NCBI RefSeq assembly: GCF_900635955.1
Contig: NZ_LR134201.1
Span: forward strand, 744,001-808,000
Direction of reading: 5' to 3'
Length of the DNA: 64,000 bases
Source: Cedecea lapagei
Lineage (GTDB): Bacteria > Pseudomonadota > Gammaproteobacteria > Enterobacterales > Enterobacteriaceae
In this document: positions 1-9,095 of the stretch, piece after piece
How positions within the stretch are numbered: position 1 is the first letter of the stretch
Layout: each line of letters opens with the position of its first letter
The notes under the pieces: model-generated
Databases searched by the model: none
The model's input: the letters and a program-made list of their open reading frames with translations, nothing else
Told to the model about the DNA's origin: nothing
Program-made: the position numbers and the translations under genes

Positions 1-192
1 GGCTTGCTGAAGCGCGAACGTGTCGAAGCGGCGCGTCGTGCGATGCTGGTTCAGCCTGAAGCGCTGAGCTGGAACTGGTGGGATGACGTTACCGTCGAGC
101 TGAACTTCTGGCTGCCGGCGGGCAGCTTTGCCACCAGCGTTGTCAGGGAACTCATGAACACAGCGGGTGATTATGCGAATATTGCTGAGTAA
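1..192 (+). CDS. truD: tRNA pseudouridine synthase TruD, C-terminal part
   Basis: Only the last 63 codons are in the window; the reading frame is open from base 1. TruD makes pseudouridine 13 in tRNA-Glu. The visible C-terminal stretch (LSWNWWDDVTVELNFWLPAG then ATSVVREL) matches what I know of the enterobacterial TruD end, and truD-surE-pcm-nlpD-rpoS is the conserved order. The stop codon lies downstream of the surE start, so the two genes overlap by 20 bases and are probably translationally coupled. No catalytic residues can be checked because the N-terminal domain is outside the window. Confidence 0.9.
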   Translation, partial: GLLKRERVEAARRAMLVQPEALSWNWWDDVTVELNFWLPAGSFATSVVRELMNTAGDYANIAE

Positions 193-934
193 TGATGACG
201 GGATCCATGCGCCGGGCATTCAGGTGCTGGCGAAAGCGTTGCGTGAATTTGCCGAGGTGCAGGTGGTGGCGCCGGACAGAAACCGCAGCGGCGCATCCAA
301 CTCGCTGACGCTGGAGTCATCGTTAAGAACCTTTACCCTTGCCAACGGCGATATCTCCGTGCAGATGGGCACGCCGACGGACTGCGTCTATTTGGGCGTC
401 AATGCTCTGATGCATCCCCGCCCGGACATCGTGGTTTCAGGCATCAATGCCGGGCCAAATCTCGGTGATGATGTTATCTATTCCGGTACCGTTGCGGCCG
501 CGACGGAAGGGCGTCATCTGGGGCTTCCGGCGCTTGCCGTTTCGCTTGATGGCCATCAGCACTATGAAACTGCGGCAGCCGTCACCTGCTCCATTCTTCG
601 GGCGCTGGCCCGGGAGCCGCTGCGTACCGGCCGCATTCTTAACATCAACGTTCCTGACCTGCCGCTCGATCAAATCAAAGGCATTCGCGTGACCCGCTGC
701 GGCAGCCGTCACCCTGCGGACCAGGTGATCCGGCAGGAGGATCCGCGCGGCAATACGGTGTACTGGATTGGCCCGCCGGGGGAGAAGCTGGATGTCGCGC
801 CGGGTACCGACTTTGCTGCCGTCGACGAGGGCTATGTTTCGGTGACGCCGCTGCACGTGGATTTAACCGCGCACAGCGCCCATGAAGTCGTTGGCCACTG
901 GCTGGAAAAAGCCGGAGTTGAGGCGCAATGGTAA
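173..934 (+). CDS. surE: 5'/3'-nucleotidase SurE
   Basis: 253 codons, the usual family length. SurE is a metal-dependent survival nucleotidase that dephosphorylates nucleoside monophosphates and short polyphosphates in the cytoplasm. The N-terminus MRILLSNDDGIHAPG carries the metal-binding NDDG motif, and the SGINAGPNLGDDVIYSGT stretch is also characteristic. I chose the ATG at 173 because the protein then begins exactly like E. coli SurE; a GTG six bases upstream is possible. The gene overlaps truD upstream and pcm downstream (7 bases), as expected for the surE-pcm-nlpD-rpoS stationary-phase cluster. Confidence 0.97.
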   Translation: MRILLSNDDGIHAPGIQVLAKALREFAEVQVVAPDRNRSGASNSLTLESSLRTFTLANGDISVQMGTPTDCVYLGVNALMHPRPDIVVSGINAGPNLGDDVIYSGTVAAATEGRHLGLPALAVSLDGHQHYETAAAVTCSILRALAREPLRTGRILNINVPDLPLDQIKGIRVTRCGSRHPADQVIRQEDPRGNTVYWIGPPGEKLDVAPGTDFAAVDEGYVSVTPLHVDLTAHSAHEVVGHWLEKAGVEAQW

Positions 935-1554
935 GCAGACGCGTACAAACCCTTCTCGATCAGCTTCGTGCCCAGGGCATCAAGGATGAACAGGTGCTTG
1001 AGGCTATCGCGCAGGTACCGCGCGAGAAGTTTGTCGACGAAGCGTTTGAACACAAAGCCTGGGAAAATACCGCGTTACCTATTGGCTCTGGTCAGACTAT
1101 CTCCCAGCCGTATATGGTGGCGAGGATGACCGAGCTGCTGGAGCTGACGCCCCGGTCGAAAGTGCTGGAGATTGGCACCGGCAGCGGCTATCAGACAGCG
1201 ATTCTGGCGCATCTGGTGGGGCACGTTTGCTCCGTTGAGCGGATCAAAGGGCTGCAGTGGCACGCCAGGCGCCGCCTGAAGCAGCTCGACCTGCACAATA
1301 TTTCGACCCGTCACGGCGATGGCTGGCAGGGCTGGCAGGCGAAGGCCCCGTTTGACGCTATCATTGTGACGGCGGCACCGCCGGAAATTCCAACTGCGCT
1401 GCTGTCGCAGCTGAACGAAGGCGGCATTCTTGTTTTACCCGTGGGCGACGACCAGCAGTTTTTAAAACGCGTCCGTCGCCACGGAGACGAATTCTCAATC
1501 GACACGGTAGAAGCTGTACGCTTTGTGCCCTTAGTGCGCGGCGAATTAGCATAA
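928..1554 (+). CDS. pcm: protein-L-isoaspartate O-methyltransferase
   Basis: 208 codons, same length as E. coli Pcm. The enzyme transfers a methyl group from S-adenosylmethionine to isoaspartyl residues of damaged proteins, starting their repair. The SAM-binding motif I is seen as VLEIGTGSGYQTAIL near residue 80, preceded by the family sequence GSGQTISQPYMVA. Its ATG lies inside the end of surE, so expression is coupled to surE. A 130-base gap before nlpD separates it from the next gene. Confidence 0.97.
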   Translation: MVSRRVQTLLDQLRAQGIKDEQVLEAIAQVPREKFVDEAFEHKAWENTALPIGSGQTISQPYMVARMTELLELTPRSKVLEIGTGSGYQTAILAHLVGHVCSVERIKGLQWHARRRLKQLDLHNISTRHGDGWQGWQAKAPFDAIIVTAAPPEIPTALLSQLNEGGILVLPVGDDQQFLKRVRRHGDEFSIDTVEAVRFVPLVRGELA

Positions 1555-1684
1555 CCCGGAAATATCCGGTTTTCTTGTTGCTGATTCAGCGTAACGTAGC
1601 CGAATTCAGCAAAAACTGGCGTGGTTTACGCCAATTTTCTACAGTGTTTTCATGAATATCTGGTTGTTATCATTTGGGGGATAA

Positions 1685-2827
1685 ATGAGCGCGGGAAGCC
1701 CAACTTTCACTTTACGCCGGGCGGCAATGCTGACGCTAACCAGCCTTTGGCTGGCAGGCTGTACAAGCAATAATAACACCCAGGCACCTATTAGTTCGGT
1801 TGGCGGCAACGGCAATGCTTCTGGCTCCTCATCCGGCAGCCTGCTGGTAACTAAGCCACCGACAATGTCTGCCCCGGTTCAACAGCCGCAGATCCAACCG
1901 GTTCAACCCGTCCAGCAGCCGCAGATTCAGCCTGCTCGTCAGCCTCAGGCTCAGGCCGTTGTTTCCGAGCCGGTGCGCACGGAAAATGGTCGCATTGTCT
2001 ACAATCGGCAGTATGGGAACATTCCTAAAGGCAGCTATGCGGGCGGCAGTACCTACACCGTTAAACGCGGCGATACCCTGTTCTACATTGCGTGGATTAC
2101 CGGGAACGACTTCCGTGACCTGGCGCAGCGCAATAACGTAGCGGCTCCTTACGGCCTTGAGGTTGGGCAAACTCTGCAGGTCGGGAACGCCTCCGGGACG
2201 CCAATTACCGGTGAGAATGCGGTGACCGCAGCGGATGCTCGCGCGCAGGGCGTGGCGACGCCAACTGCACAAAACTCCACCACGGTGGTTGCTTCTAAAC
2301 CGACAATTACGTATTCTGAGGATTCAGGTGAACAGAGTGCTACTAAAATGTTACCAGGCAATAAGCCAGCTGCGACTGTCGTCACAGCACCGGTAACGGC
2401 ACCTGTGGTTAGCTCTACCGAACCTACCGTCAGCAGTACGTCTAACAGCTCGCCAATCTCTACCTGGCGCTGGCCGACCGACGGTAAGATCATCGAAAAC
2501 TTTGCGGCAACCGAAGGGGGCAACAAAGGTATCGATATCGCCGGCAGTAAAGGACAGGCAATTATCGCGACCGCCGCAGGGCGTGTGGTATATGCCGGTA
2601 ACGCACTGCGCGGTTACGGTAATCTAATCATCATCAAACATAACGATGATTATCTGAGTGCCTACGCCCATAACGATACAATGCTGGTCCGGGAACAAGA
2701 AGAAGTTAAGGCGGGGCAAAAAATAGCTACCATGGGTAGCACCGGAACCAGTTCTACACGATTGCATTTTGAAATTCGTTACAAGGGGAAATCCGTAAAC
2801 CCGCTGCGTTATTTGCCGCAGCGATAA
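1685..2827 (+). CDS. nlpD: murein hydrolase activator NlpD (lipoprotein)
   Basis: 380 codons. NlpD is an outer-membrane lipoprotein that activates the amidase AmiC at the division septum. Visible are a lipoprotein signal ending LWLAGC (lipidated Cys26), a Gln/Pro-rich low-complexity linker with repeated QPQIQP units, a LysM domain (YTVKRGDTLFYIAW) and a C-terminal LytM/M23 domain. The M23 metal ligands are degenerate (GIDIAG where active enzymes have His), as expected for an activator. In E. coli the main rpoS promoter lies inside nlpD; I did not locate it by sequence here. Confidence 0.96.
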   Translation: MSAGSPTFTLRRAAMLTLTSLWLAGCTSNNNTQAPISSVGGNGNASGSSSGSLLVTKPPTMSAPVQQPQIQPVQPVQQPQIQPARQPQAQAVVSEPVRTENGRIVYNRQYGNIPKGSYAGGSTYTVKRGDTLFYIAWITGNDFRDLAQRNNVAAPYGLEVGQTLQVGNASGTPITGENAVTAADARAQGVATPTAQNSTTVVASKPTITYSEDSGEQSATKMLPGNKPAATVVTAPVTAPVVSSTEPTVSSTSNSSPISTWRWPTDGKIIENFAATEGGNKGIDIAGSKGQAIIATAAGRVVYAGNALRGYGNLIIIKHNDDYLSAYAHNDTMLVREQEEVKAGQKIATMGSTGTSSTRLHFEIRYKGKSVNPLRYLPQR

Positions 2828-2883
2828 ACCGGCAAGACATTCATTGAATGTATTGCCCAGGGATCACGGGTAGGAGCCACCTT

Positions 2884-3876
2884 ATGAGTCAGAATACGCT
2901 GAAAGTTAATGAGTTAAACGAAGACGCGGAATATGATGAGAACGGAGTTGAGGCTTTTGACGAAAAAGCCCTTGTAGAAGAGGAACCCAGTGATAACGAC
3001 CTTGCAGAAGAGGAGTTGCTGTCACAGGGAGCAACACAGCGTGTACTCGATGCGACTCAGCTTTATCTTGGAGAGATCGGATACTCTCCATTATTAACGG
3101 CCGAAGAAGAAGTCTATTTTGCTCGCCGCGCGCTGCGCGGTGATGTAGCCTCCCGCCGACGCATGATCGAAAGTAACCTGCGTCTGGTGGTGAAGATTGC
3201 CCGTCGTTACAGCAATCGTGGTCTGGCGCTGCTGGATCTGATTGAAGAGGGCAACCTGGGGCTTATTCGTGCGGTGGAGAAGTTCGATCCGGAACGTGGA
3301 TTCCGTTTCTCAACCTACGCCACATGGTGGATCCGCCAGACCATCGAACGGGCAATCATGAACCAAACCCGTACGATTCGCCTGCCGATTCACATTGTGA
3401 AAGAGCTGAACGTTTACCTGCGTACCGCTCGCGAACTCTCCCACAAGCTCGACCATGAGCCAAGTGCGGAAGAGATTGCCGAGCAGCTGGATAAACCGGT
3501 TGATGACGTTAGCCGTATGCTGCGTCTCAACGAGCGCATTACCTCGGTAGATACCCCATTGGGCGGTGACTCTGAGAAAGCGCTGCTGGATATCCTCGCG
3601 GACGAGAAAGACAACGGTCCGGAAGACACCACGCAAGACGATGATATGAAACAGAGCATCGTGAAGTGGCTGTTCGAACTGAACGCTAAGCAGCGTGAAG
3701 TGCTGGCTCGTCGATTCGGTCTGCTGGGGTATGAAGCTGCGACGCTGGAAGATGTGGGGCGTGAAATCGGCCTGACTCGTGAACGCGTTCGTCAGATTCA
3801 GGTTGAAGGTCTTCGTCGTCTGCGTGAGATCCTGCAGACTCAGGGGCTGAACCTCGAAGCGTTGTTCCGCGAATAA
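2884..3876 (+). CDS. rpoS: RNA polymerase sigma factor RpoS (sigma-38)
   Basis: 330 codons, identical in length to E. coli RpoS. Sigma-38 directs RNA polymerase to stationary-phase and general stress promoters. Region 1.2 (QLYLGEIGYSPLLTAEEE), region 2 (NLGLIRAVEKFDPERGFRFS) and region 4 with its helix-turn-helix (GLTRERVRQIQVEGLRRLRE) are all intact. I chose the ATG at 2884, with a TAGGAG ribosome site, over an upstream in-frame start because the protein then begins MSQNTLKVNELNEDAE like its relatives. The long leader lies within nlpD, where small RNAs act in E. coli. Confidence 0.97.
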   Translation: MSQNTLKVNELNEDAEYDENGVEAFDEKALVEEEPSDNDLAEEELLSQGATQRVLDATQLYLGEIGYSPLLTAEEEVYFARRALRGDVASRRRMIESNLRLVVKIARRYSNRGLALLDLIEEGNLGLIRAVEKFDPERGFRFSTYATWWIRQTIERAIMNQTRTIRLPIHIVKELNVYLRTARELSHKLDHEPSAEEIAEQLDKPVDDVSRMLRLNERITSVDTPLGGDSEKALLDILADEKDNGPEDTTQDDDMKQSIVKWLFELNAKQREVLARRFGLLGYEAATLEDVGREIGLTRERVRQIQVEGLRRLREILQTQGLNLEALFRE

Positions 3877-3890
3877 TCGACCCTTCAAAT

Positions 3891-3922
3891 AAAAAAGCGG
3901 TGATGCAAATCACCGCTTTTTT
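3891..3922. terminator. bidirectional terminator between rpoS and mutS
   Basis: A 13-base perfect inverted repeat (AAAAAAGCGGTGA / TCACCGCTTTTTT) with a 6-base loop. Its A and T tracts lie on both sides, so it can terminate rpoS from the left and mutS from the right. Confidence 0.9.
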
Positions 3923-3945
3923 TTATGCGCGCCGTTTTTACACGG

Positions 3946-6507
3946 CTACACCAGACTCTTAAGTCGGTATATCCACTCCAGCGCCTGACGCGGAGAGAGT
4001 GAATCCGGGTCCAGATTCTCCAGCGCCTCAACGGCAGGAGAGGTCTCTTCCGCAGCGACCAGCAGCGACATCTGCGTACCGTCTACCTGACTTGCTGCCG
4101 CGTTGCCGGAGATGTTCTCCAGCTCGCGAAGCTTCTGGCGCGCGCGCTTGATGACATCTTTTGGCACGCCAGCAAGCGCCGCGACGGCCAGGCCATAGCT
4201 TTTACTGGCGGCGCCGTCCTGCACTGTGTGCATAAAGGCGATGGTATCGCCATGCTCAACGGCATCCAGATGCACGTTAGCGACGCCTTCCATTTTCTCC
4301 GGCAGCGTGGTCAGCTCGAAGTAGTGGGTGGCGAACAGCGTCATCGACTTGATGCGGTTTGCCAGGCTTTCGGCGCAGGCCCAGGCCAGCGACAGCCCGT
4401 CATAGGTCGATGTACCGCGCCCAATCTCGTCCATCAGCACCAGGCTATGTTCCGTGGCGTTATGCAGAATGTTGGCAGTTTCGGTCATCTCCACCATGAA
4501 GGTCGAGCGGCCTGAAGCCAGGTCATCCGCCGCGCCGACGCGGGTAAAAATGCGGTCAATTGGGCCAATTTCTGCGTGCTCTGCCGGCACAAAGCTGCCG
4601 ATCCAGGCCAGCAGCGCAATTAACGCGGTCTGGCGCATATAGGTACTTTTACCACCCATGTTCGGGCCGGTAATGATCAGCATTCTGCGCTGCGGCGAAA
4701 GGCTCAGCGGGTTGGCGATAAACGGCTCACTGAGCACCTGCTCCACCACCGGATGGCGACCACCGACCAGCTTAATGCCGGGTTTATCTGTCAGCGTTGG
4801 GCAGGTGTAGTTCAGGGTATAAGCACGTTCGGCCAGGTTCACCAGCACGTCGAGCTCCGCCAGCGCGGTGGCGCTTTTTTGCAGCGCTTCCAGGTGCGGC
4901 AGCAGCAAATCAAACAGCTGGTCATAAAGCTGTTTCTCCAGCGCCAGCGCTTTGCCTTTGGAGGTCAGGACTTTATCTTCGTACTCCTTCAGCTCAGGAA
5001 TAATGTAGCGCTCGGCGTTTTTCAGCGTCTGGCGGCGAACGTAGTTGATTGGCACCAGATGGCTTTGGCCGCGGCTAACCTGAATGTAGTAGCCGTGCAC
5101 GGCGTTAAAACCGACTTTAAGCGTGTCCAGTCCCAGCCGTTCACGCTCGCGGATTTCCAGTCGATCCAGATAATCCGTCGCGCCGTCGGCGAGGGCTCGC
5201 CATTCGTCCAGCTCTTCGTTGTAGCCCGGAGCGATAACGCCCCCGTCGCGAACCAGCACCGGCGGTGATTCAATAACGGCGCGCTCCAGAAGCTCGCGCA
5301 GCTCGACAAACTCTCCCATCTGTTCACGCAGGGTCTGCACATAGTCGGTGCTTACGTCTGACAGCATTTCCCGCAGCGCGGGGAGCTGCTGGAAGGCGTA
5401 GCGCATGCGGGCCAGATCGCGTGGGCGTGCGGTACGAAGGGCCAGACGGGCGAGAATACGCTCGAGATCGCCAACCTGGCGTAGCGTAGGCTGAATTTCT
5501 GCGGTGCGTTCCTGCAGGGCGGCAATCGTCTGCTGGCGGCTGGTAAGCACGTCGACGTTGCGTACCGGCATATGCAGCCAGCGTTTGAGCATACGGCTGC
5601 CCATCGGCGTGACTGTGCAGTCGAGCACCGAGGCCAGCGTGTTTTCCACGCCGCCGGACAGGTTCTGGGTGATCTCCAGATTGCGGCGTGTTGCCGCATC
5701 CATAATGATGCTGTCCTGCTGCCGATCCATGGTGAGGGAACGGATATGCGGCAGAGAAGTGCGCTGGGTATCTTTGACATATTGCAGCAGACAGCCTGCG
5801 GCGCAAAGTGCGTGATGGGCGTTTTCGACGCCAAACCCGGTCAGGTCGCGCGTGCCAAACTGCAAATTCAGCTGCTGGCGCGCGGTTTCAATCTCAAATT
5901 CCCAGAGCGGGCGACGACGCAGGCCGCGGCGACCTTCAATCAGGCTCATTTCCGCAAAGTCTTCCGCATACAGCAGCTCTGCAGGGTTGGTGCGCTGAAG
6001 CTCCGCCGCCATGGTTTCACGGTCTTCCGGCTCGGTCAGACGAAAGCGGCCGGAGCTGATGTCGAGCGTTGCATAGCCAAAGCCTTTGCTGTCCTGCCAG
6101 ATGGCCGCCAGCAGGTTATCCTGGCGCTCCTGCAGCAGCGCTTCATCGCTGATGGTGCCCGGCGTGACGATGCGAACCACTTTACGCTCCACCGGCCCTT
6201 TGGTGGTGGCCGGGTCGCCAATTTGTTCACAGATAGCCACGGACTCGCCGAGATTCACCAGCTTCGCCAGATAGTTTTCTACCGCGTGATGAGGCACACC
6301 CGCCATCGGAATAGGTTCACCCGCAGAAGCCCCGCGTTTGGTCAGAGAGATATCCAGCAGCTGAGAGGCGCGTTTTGCGTCGTCATAAAACAGTTCGTAA
6401 AAGTCACCCATGCGGTAAAACAGCAGGATGTCACGGTGCTCGGATTTAAGACGCAGGTACTGCTGCATCATGGGGGTGTGGGCGTCGAAATTCTCTAGTG
6501 TACTCAT
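3946..6507 (-). CDS. mutS: DNA mismatch repair protein MutS
   Basis: 853 codons, the E. coli length. MutS recognises mismatches and small loops and recruits MutL. The mismatch-wedging motif GDFYELF is at residues 34-40 (Phe36 and Glu38), the Walker A motif GPNMGGKST near 614, and the helix-turn-helix end of the ATPase domain is present. The gene is convergent with rpoS and intact. An integrase gene begins about 145 bases upstream of its start on the opposite strand, so an island has entered beside its promoter region without breaking the coding sequence. Confidence 0.97.
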   Translation of the reverse strand: MSTLENFDAHTPMMQQYLRLKSEHRDILLFYRMGDFYELFYDDAKRASQLLDISLTKRGASAGEPIPMAGVPHHAVENYLAKLVNLGESVAICEQIGDPATTKGPVERKVVRIVTPGTISDEALLQERQDNLLAAIWQDSKGFGYATLDISSGRFRLTEPEDRETMAAELQRTNPAELLYAEDFAEMSLIEGRRGLRRRPLWEFEIETARQQLNLQFGTRDLTGFGVENAHHALCAAGCLLQYVKDTQRTSLPHIRSLTMDRQQDSIIMDAATRRNLEITQNLSGGVENTLASVLDCTVTPMGSRMLKRWLHMPVRNVDVLTSRQQTIAALQERTAEIQPTLRQVGDLERILARLALRTARPRDLARMRYAFQQLPALREMLSDVSTDYVQTLREQMGEFVELRELLERAVIESPPVLVRDGGVIAPGYNEELDEWRALADGATDYLDRLEIRERERLGLDTLKVGFNAVHGYYIQVSRGQSHLVPINYVRRQTLKNAERYIIPELKEYEDKVLTSKGKALALEKQLYDQLFDLLLPHLEALQKSATALAELDVLVNLAERAYTLNYTCPTLTDKPGIKLVGGRHPVVEQVLSEPFIANPLSLSPQRRMLIITGPNMGGKSTYMRQTALIALLAWIGSFVPAEHAEIGPIDRIFTRVGAADDLASGRSTFMVEMTETANILHNATEHSLVLMDEIGRGTSTYDGLSLAWACAESLANRIKSMTLFATHYFELTTLPEKMEGVANVHLDAVEHGDTIAFMHTVQDGAASKSYGLAVAALAGVPKDVIKRARQKLRELENISGNAAASQVDGTQMSLLVAAEETSPAVEALENLDPDSLSPRQALEWIYRLKSLV

Positions 6508-6650
6508 CAGTTTATGATGTCCATGTTCTTAAATTTTAATGAGTTAGTGATATTTGTTGTTGTCATTGAGTTTCACGTTGTCTCATTGGGTCTCATGAAA
6601 TCCTGCATTTATGTTCATGACTGCATAAGGTGCATGATAACGGAGTCTTT
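6508..6650. other. mutS-island junction, probable left attachment region
   Basis: These 143 bases hold the mutS upstream region and the leader of a divergent integrase. Short repeated words are visible (TCTCATTGGGTCTCATGA; GTTCATGACTGCATAAGGTGCATGA read in two halves of 20 or fewer). An attachment site is expected here because P4-type integrases usually lie next to their att site. I could not find a matching copy at the far end of the island by eye, so no core sequence is proposed. Confidence 0.35.
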
Positions 6651-7964
6651 ATGGCAGGAAAACAAGAGGGAAAGCCACTTTCGTTTAAAGCGGTAGAAAT
6701 GATGAAGCCTGGCGACCAAGACAAGGCTGACGTTGGCGAAAATCGTGGCTTAGGTGTCTCCTGTGGTACAACTGGGGTTAAGTCTTTTTTCTACCGTTAC
6801 ACAAGTCCTCTGACTGGCAAGCTTGCTCAGGTTAAAATTGGTAACTTCCCGCAGACTTCTCTCTCCGCTGCACGTCTTAAACTTCACGAATTAAAGCTTC
6901 TCCGACAGGAAGGTCGTTGTCCTGCGACTGAACTCAAACAAGATAAGCTCCAGCGTGCGATTGAGGCTGAACAAGCTAAGATCCCTGAATTGACCGTACA
7001 GGGATTAGTTGAACTGTATCTTACCGAACGTATTGAGGATCGTAAAACGAAGGACGGGAAGGTTATTCCCGGCGCCAGAAAGCCGAAAGGGCAGGCTGAG
7101 GTTCGTCGTACTCTCTATGGTGACGCCGTTAAAAGCTTAGGAGCCCGAAATGCTGCTGAGATTACGCGCCAGGATGTTATTAATTTAATCAATGGCATTG
7201 TAGCTCGAGGTGCAACCGTACAGGCTGGTAATGTACTGAGGGAGCTTTCACTTGCATATGAATTTGCAATTGGCCTTGGGCGCTTTGATGACAGTTTTGC
7301 GAATCCAGCGCTGTTAGCAAAATCCAGCTTACGACAGACCAGAATCAAGCTCACAAATGGACGAGGAACACGAGTACTGAGCGAGGATGAACTTGCAAAA
7401 TTTCTTAAATGGCTTCCGGGTTCGGCTTATACGCCAACGATCAAAAACGTGTTACGTCTGACCCTCTGGACCGGGTGTTGTACCGGTGAAGTCTGCAATA
7501 TGGCATGGAAGGATGTTGATCTTGAAAAAGGCACCATTCATCTTAGAGAAACCAAGACTGGGGTAGAGCGTTACGTTCAGTTATCGGATCAGGCGATCGA
7601 CTTTCTCAAAGTTCTACGCCTTACCTCTGACAAATATCTATTCCCTTCTCAGGCTACTAAGAAGCCAATCCAGCAGAAGTATCTAACTGAAAACTCATGG
7701 CGTTTACGTGAAAGAGGTCATATGCTTGATATACCTCATTGGACGCCGCACGATTTGCGTCGTACTTTACGAACAGGACTCTCCCGCTTACAGTGTCCTA
7801 ATGAGGTTGCAGAGGCGGTATTGGGGCATACGCGGGGCGGCATTGAAGGGATCTATAACCTGTATAAGTATGATGCTGAGTGCAAGCAGTGGTTACAGGC
7901 TTGGGCGGATTATTTGGAGGCTATTTCCATGGGCAATAATGATGCTAAGTTAGTTTTCTTTTAA
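6651..7964 (+). CDS. P4-type tyrosine recombinase (island integrase)
   Basis: 438 codons from ATG 6651, which has CGGAG 5 bases upstream; an in-frame start 21 bases earlier is also possible. Phage-type integrases of this family cut and rejoin DNA at att sites to insert or excise genomic islands. The N-terminal part has the Arm-type DNA-binding domain (LGVSCGTTGVKSFFYRY). The C-terminal catalytic domain shows PHDLRRTLRTGL and LGHTRGGIEGIYN, giving the His-x-x-Arg, His and Tyr residues. The first catalytic Arg region reads LTLWTGCCTGEVCNM, where the usual TGxRxxE arginine is replaced (TGCCTGE). That may mean the enzyme is impaired. Confidence 0.9.
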   Translation: MAGKQEGKPLSFKAVEMMKPGDQDKADVGENRGLGVSCGTTGVKSFFYRYTSPLTGKLAQVKIGNFPQTSLSAARLKLHELKLLRQEGRCPATELKQDKLQRAIEAEQAKIPELTVQGLVELYLTERIEDRKTKDGKVIPGARKPKGQAEVRRTLYGDAVKSLGARNAAEITRQDVINLINGIVARGATVQAGNVLRELSLAYEFAIGLGRFDDSFANPALLAKSSLRQTRIKLTNGRGTRVLSEDELAKFLKWLPGSAYTPTIKNVLRLTLWTGCCTGEVCNMAWKDVDLEKGTIHLRETKTGVERYVQLSDQAIDFLKVLRLTSDKYLFPSQATKKPIQQKYLTENSWRLRERGHMLDIPHWTPHDLRRTLRTGLSRLQCPNEVAEAVLGHTRGGIEGIYNLYKYDAECKQWLQAWADYLEAISMGNNDAKLVFF

Positions 7965-8058
7965 GGAATGCATACTAGAAATTCGAGGCCAATTTATTCT
8001 TTATTATTGTTTTTAAAAGAAAAAAAATAAAATTTATGATGTCTTAAGAAGGTGTTCT

Positions 8059-8667
8059 ATGAGAATAGTAGTTGCTCAGCATAAAGGTGGGGTTGGGAAA
8101 ACGACGTTAGCCGTTCATGTTGCAGGAGTGTTGAAGTCTGAGTATTATAAATCATACCTAATTGATTGTGATTCTCAAGGGGATGCATTTCGATTTTTTA
8201 GTGGGGCAGTTCCGCAGTCATCACTTGAGCATAAGCGTGGAATGGATAATGTAGATGTCTTATGGAATCCAGAACGGCTAAAAATGAGCAACAAAAACGC
8301 ATTTTCGGGTTACGAGCATATCGTAGTTGATATTGATACACGTATAGAAAATGCTTTATCAGTCATCCTCGAAATTAATCCTGATATTGTACTTTTACCA
8401 GTTAGTAATCAGTTTTTATCACTTAGCCATGCAGAAGATTCCGTAGCTTTAATTCAGAAGTGTGAAGGTATTTTTGGTTACAAGGTGAAAAAACTAATCG
8501 TTGGAATGGGAACTCACTTCACAACAGAGAAATTACAAGGGTATGAAAGATTAAATATTGATTATATTTCAGATTTTGATAGGTGTCATTCTGAGAGGAA
8601 GTATATTTGGGATTTAGATGATGAATATGAATATTTGTATGGTGTTTTTAAATTAGGAGTGCGGTAA
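8059..8667 (+). CDS. ParA/MinD-like P-loop ATPase
   Basis: 202 codons, clearly AT-richer than the core genes. Family members are dimeric ATPases that bind DNA or membrane and position cargo. The deviant Walker A KGGVGKTT is at residues 9-16, the switch region IDCDSQGD follows, and Walker B appears as HIVVDIDTR. It is the first gene of a tight operon: its stop overlaps the next start by one base (TAATG). No ParB gene of the usual kind is present; the second gene could fill that role. The partner nuclease-like third gene makes a simple partition function doubtful. ATPase assignment is firm, biological role is not known. Confidence 0.85.
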   Translation: MRIVVAQHKGGVGKTTLAVHVAGVLKSEYYKSYLIDCDSQGDAFRFFSGAVPQSSLEHKRGMDNVDVLWNPERLKMSNKNAFSGYEHIVVDIDTRIENALSVILEINPDIVLLPVSNQFLSLSHAEDSVALIQKCEGIFGYKVKKLIVGMGTHFTTEKLQGYERLNIDYISDFDRCHSERKYIWDLDDEYEYLYGVFKLGVR

Positions 8668-9095
8668 TGGCAGATAATAAATATCAGCAATTTTTAATGA
8701 AAAGTGCACTTGAAAAAAAAGAAGGAAAAGAGAGTTCTTTCGAAGTTTCAGAGGTTAACGTTCCGAAAAAAACTAGTGATAAAATTAAATTGTTAATGGA
8801 ATCATTAGATATCACTGTTGATTTTGCTATTAACATCTCTATCAGTTATGCATTGTATAATCATAATTTAAATAATGTAGGGGATTTGGAGTCAGAAAAC
8901 GGTGATTATGTATCAGTTCCTTTTGATATAAGCCTAAAAAATCTAGGGGAAATAAAAGAAATAGTTGGGGATAAATGTGATGAAATTGAGATTGTATATT
9001 CTAAATGTGTGGTGAATAGTGTAGACATTTTTTGTGAAAAATTGAACCTGGAGGTTGTGCCATCAACACCAAAACCAAAGATGAGATTTAAATGA
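8667..9095 (+). CDS. small protein of ParA-nuclease operon, possible ribbon-helix-helix adaptor
   Basis: 142 codons, AT-rich, coupled at both ends (TAATG with the ATPase, ATGA with the next gene) and with GGAG 7 bases before its ATG. I do not recognise the family. Residues 33-60 (VPKKTSDKIKLLMESLDI) resemble the start of a CopG/RHH or ParB-like DNA-binding segment, which would suit a ParA partner. The remainder is acidic with a lysine-rich tail. The DNA-binding idea is inference from a short stretch and from position. Confidence 0.7.
   Translation: MADNKYQQFLMKSALEKKEGKESSFEVSEVNVPKKTSDKIKLLMESLDITVDFAINISISYALYNHNLNNVGDLESENGDYVSVPFDISLKNLGEIKEIVGDKCDEIEIVYSKCVVNSVDIFCEKLNLEVVPSTPKPKMRFK

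Noticed and set aside
8059..9095. Plain plasmid-type ParAB partition pair
   Set aside because: There is no recognisable ParB nor parS-like repeats, and the operon continues into a nuclease-like gene; partition alone does not explain it.
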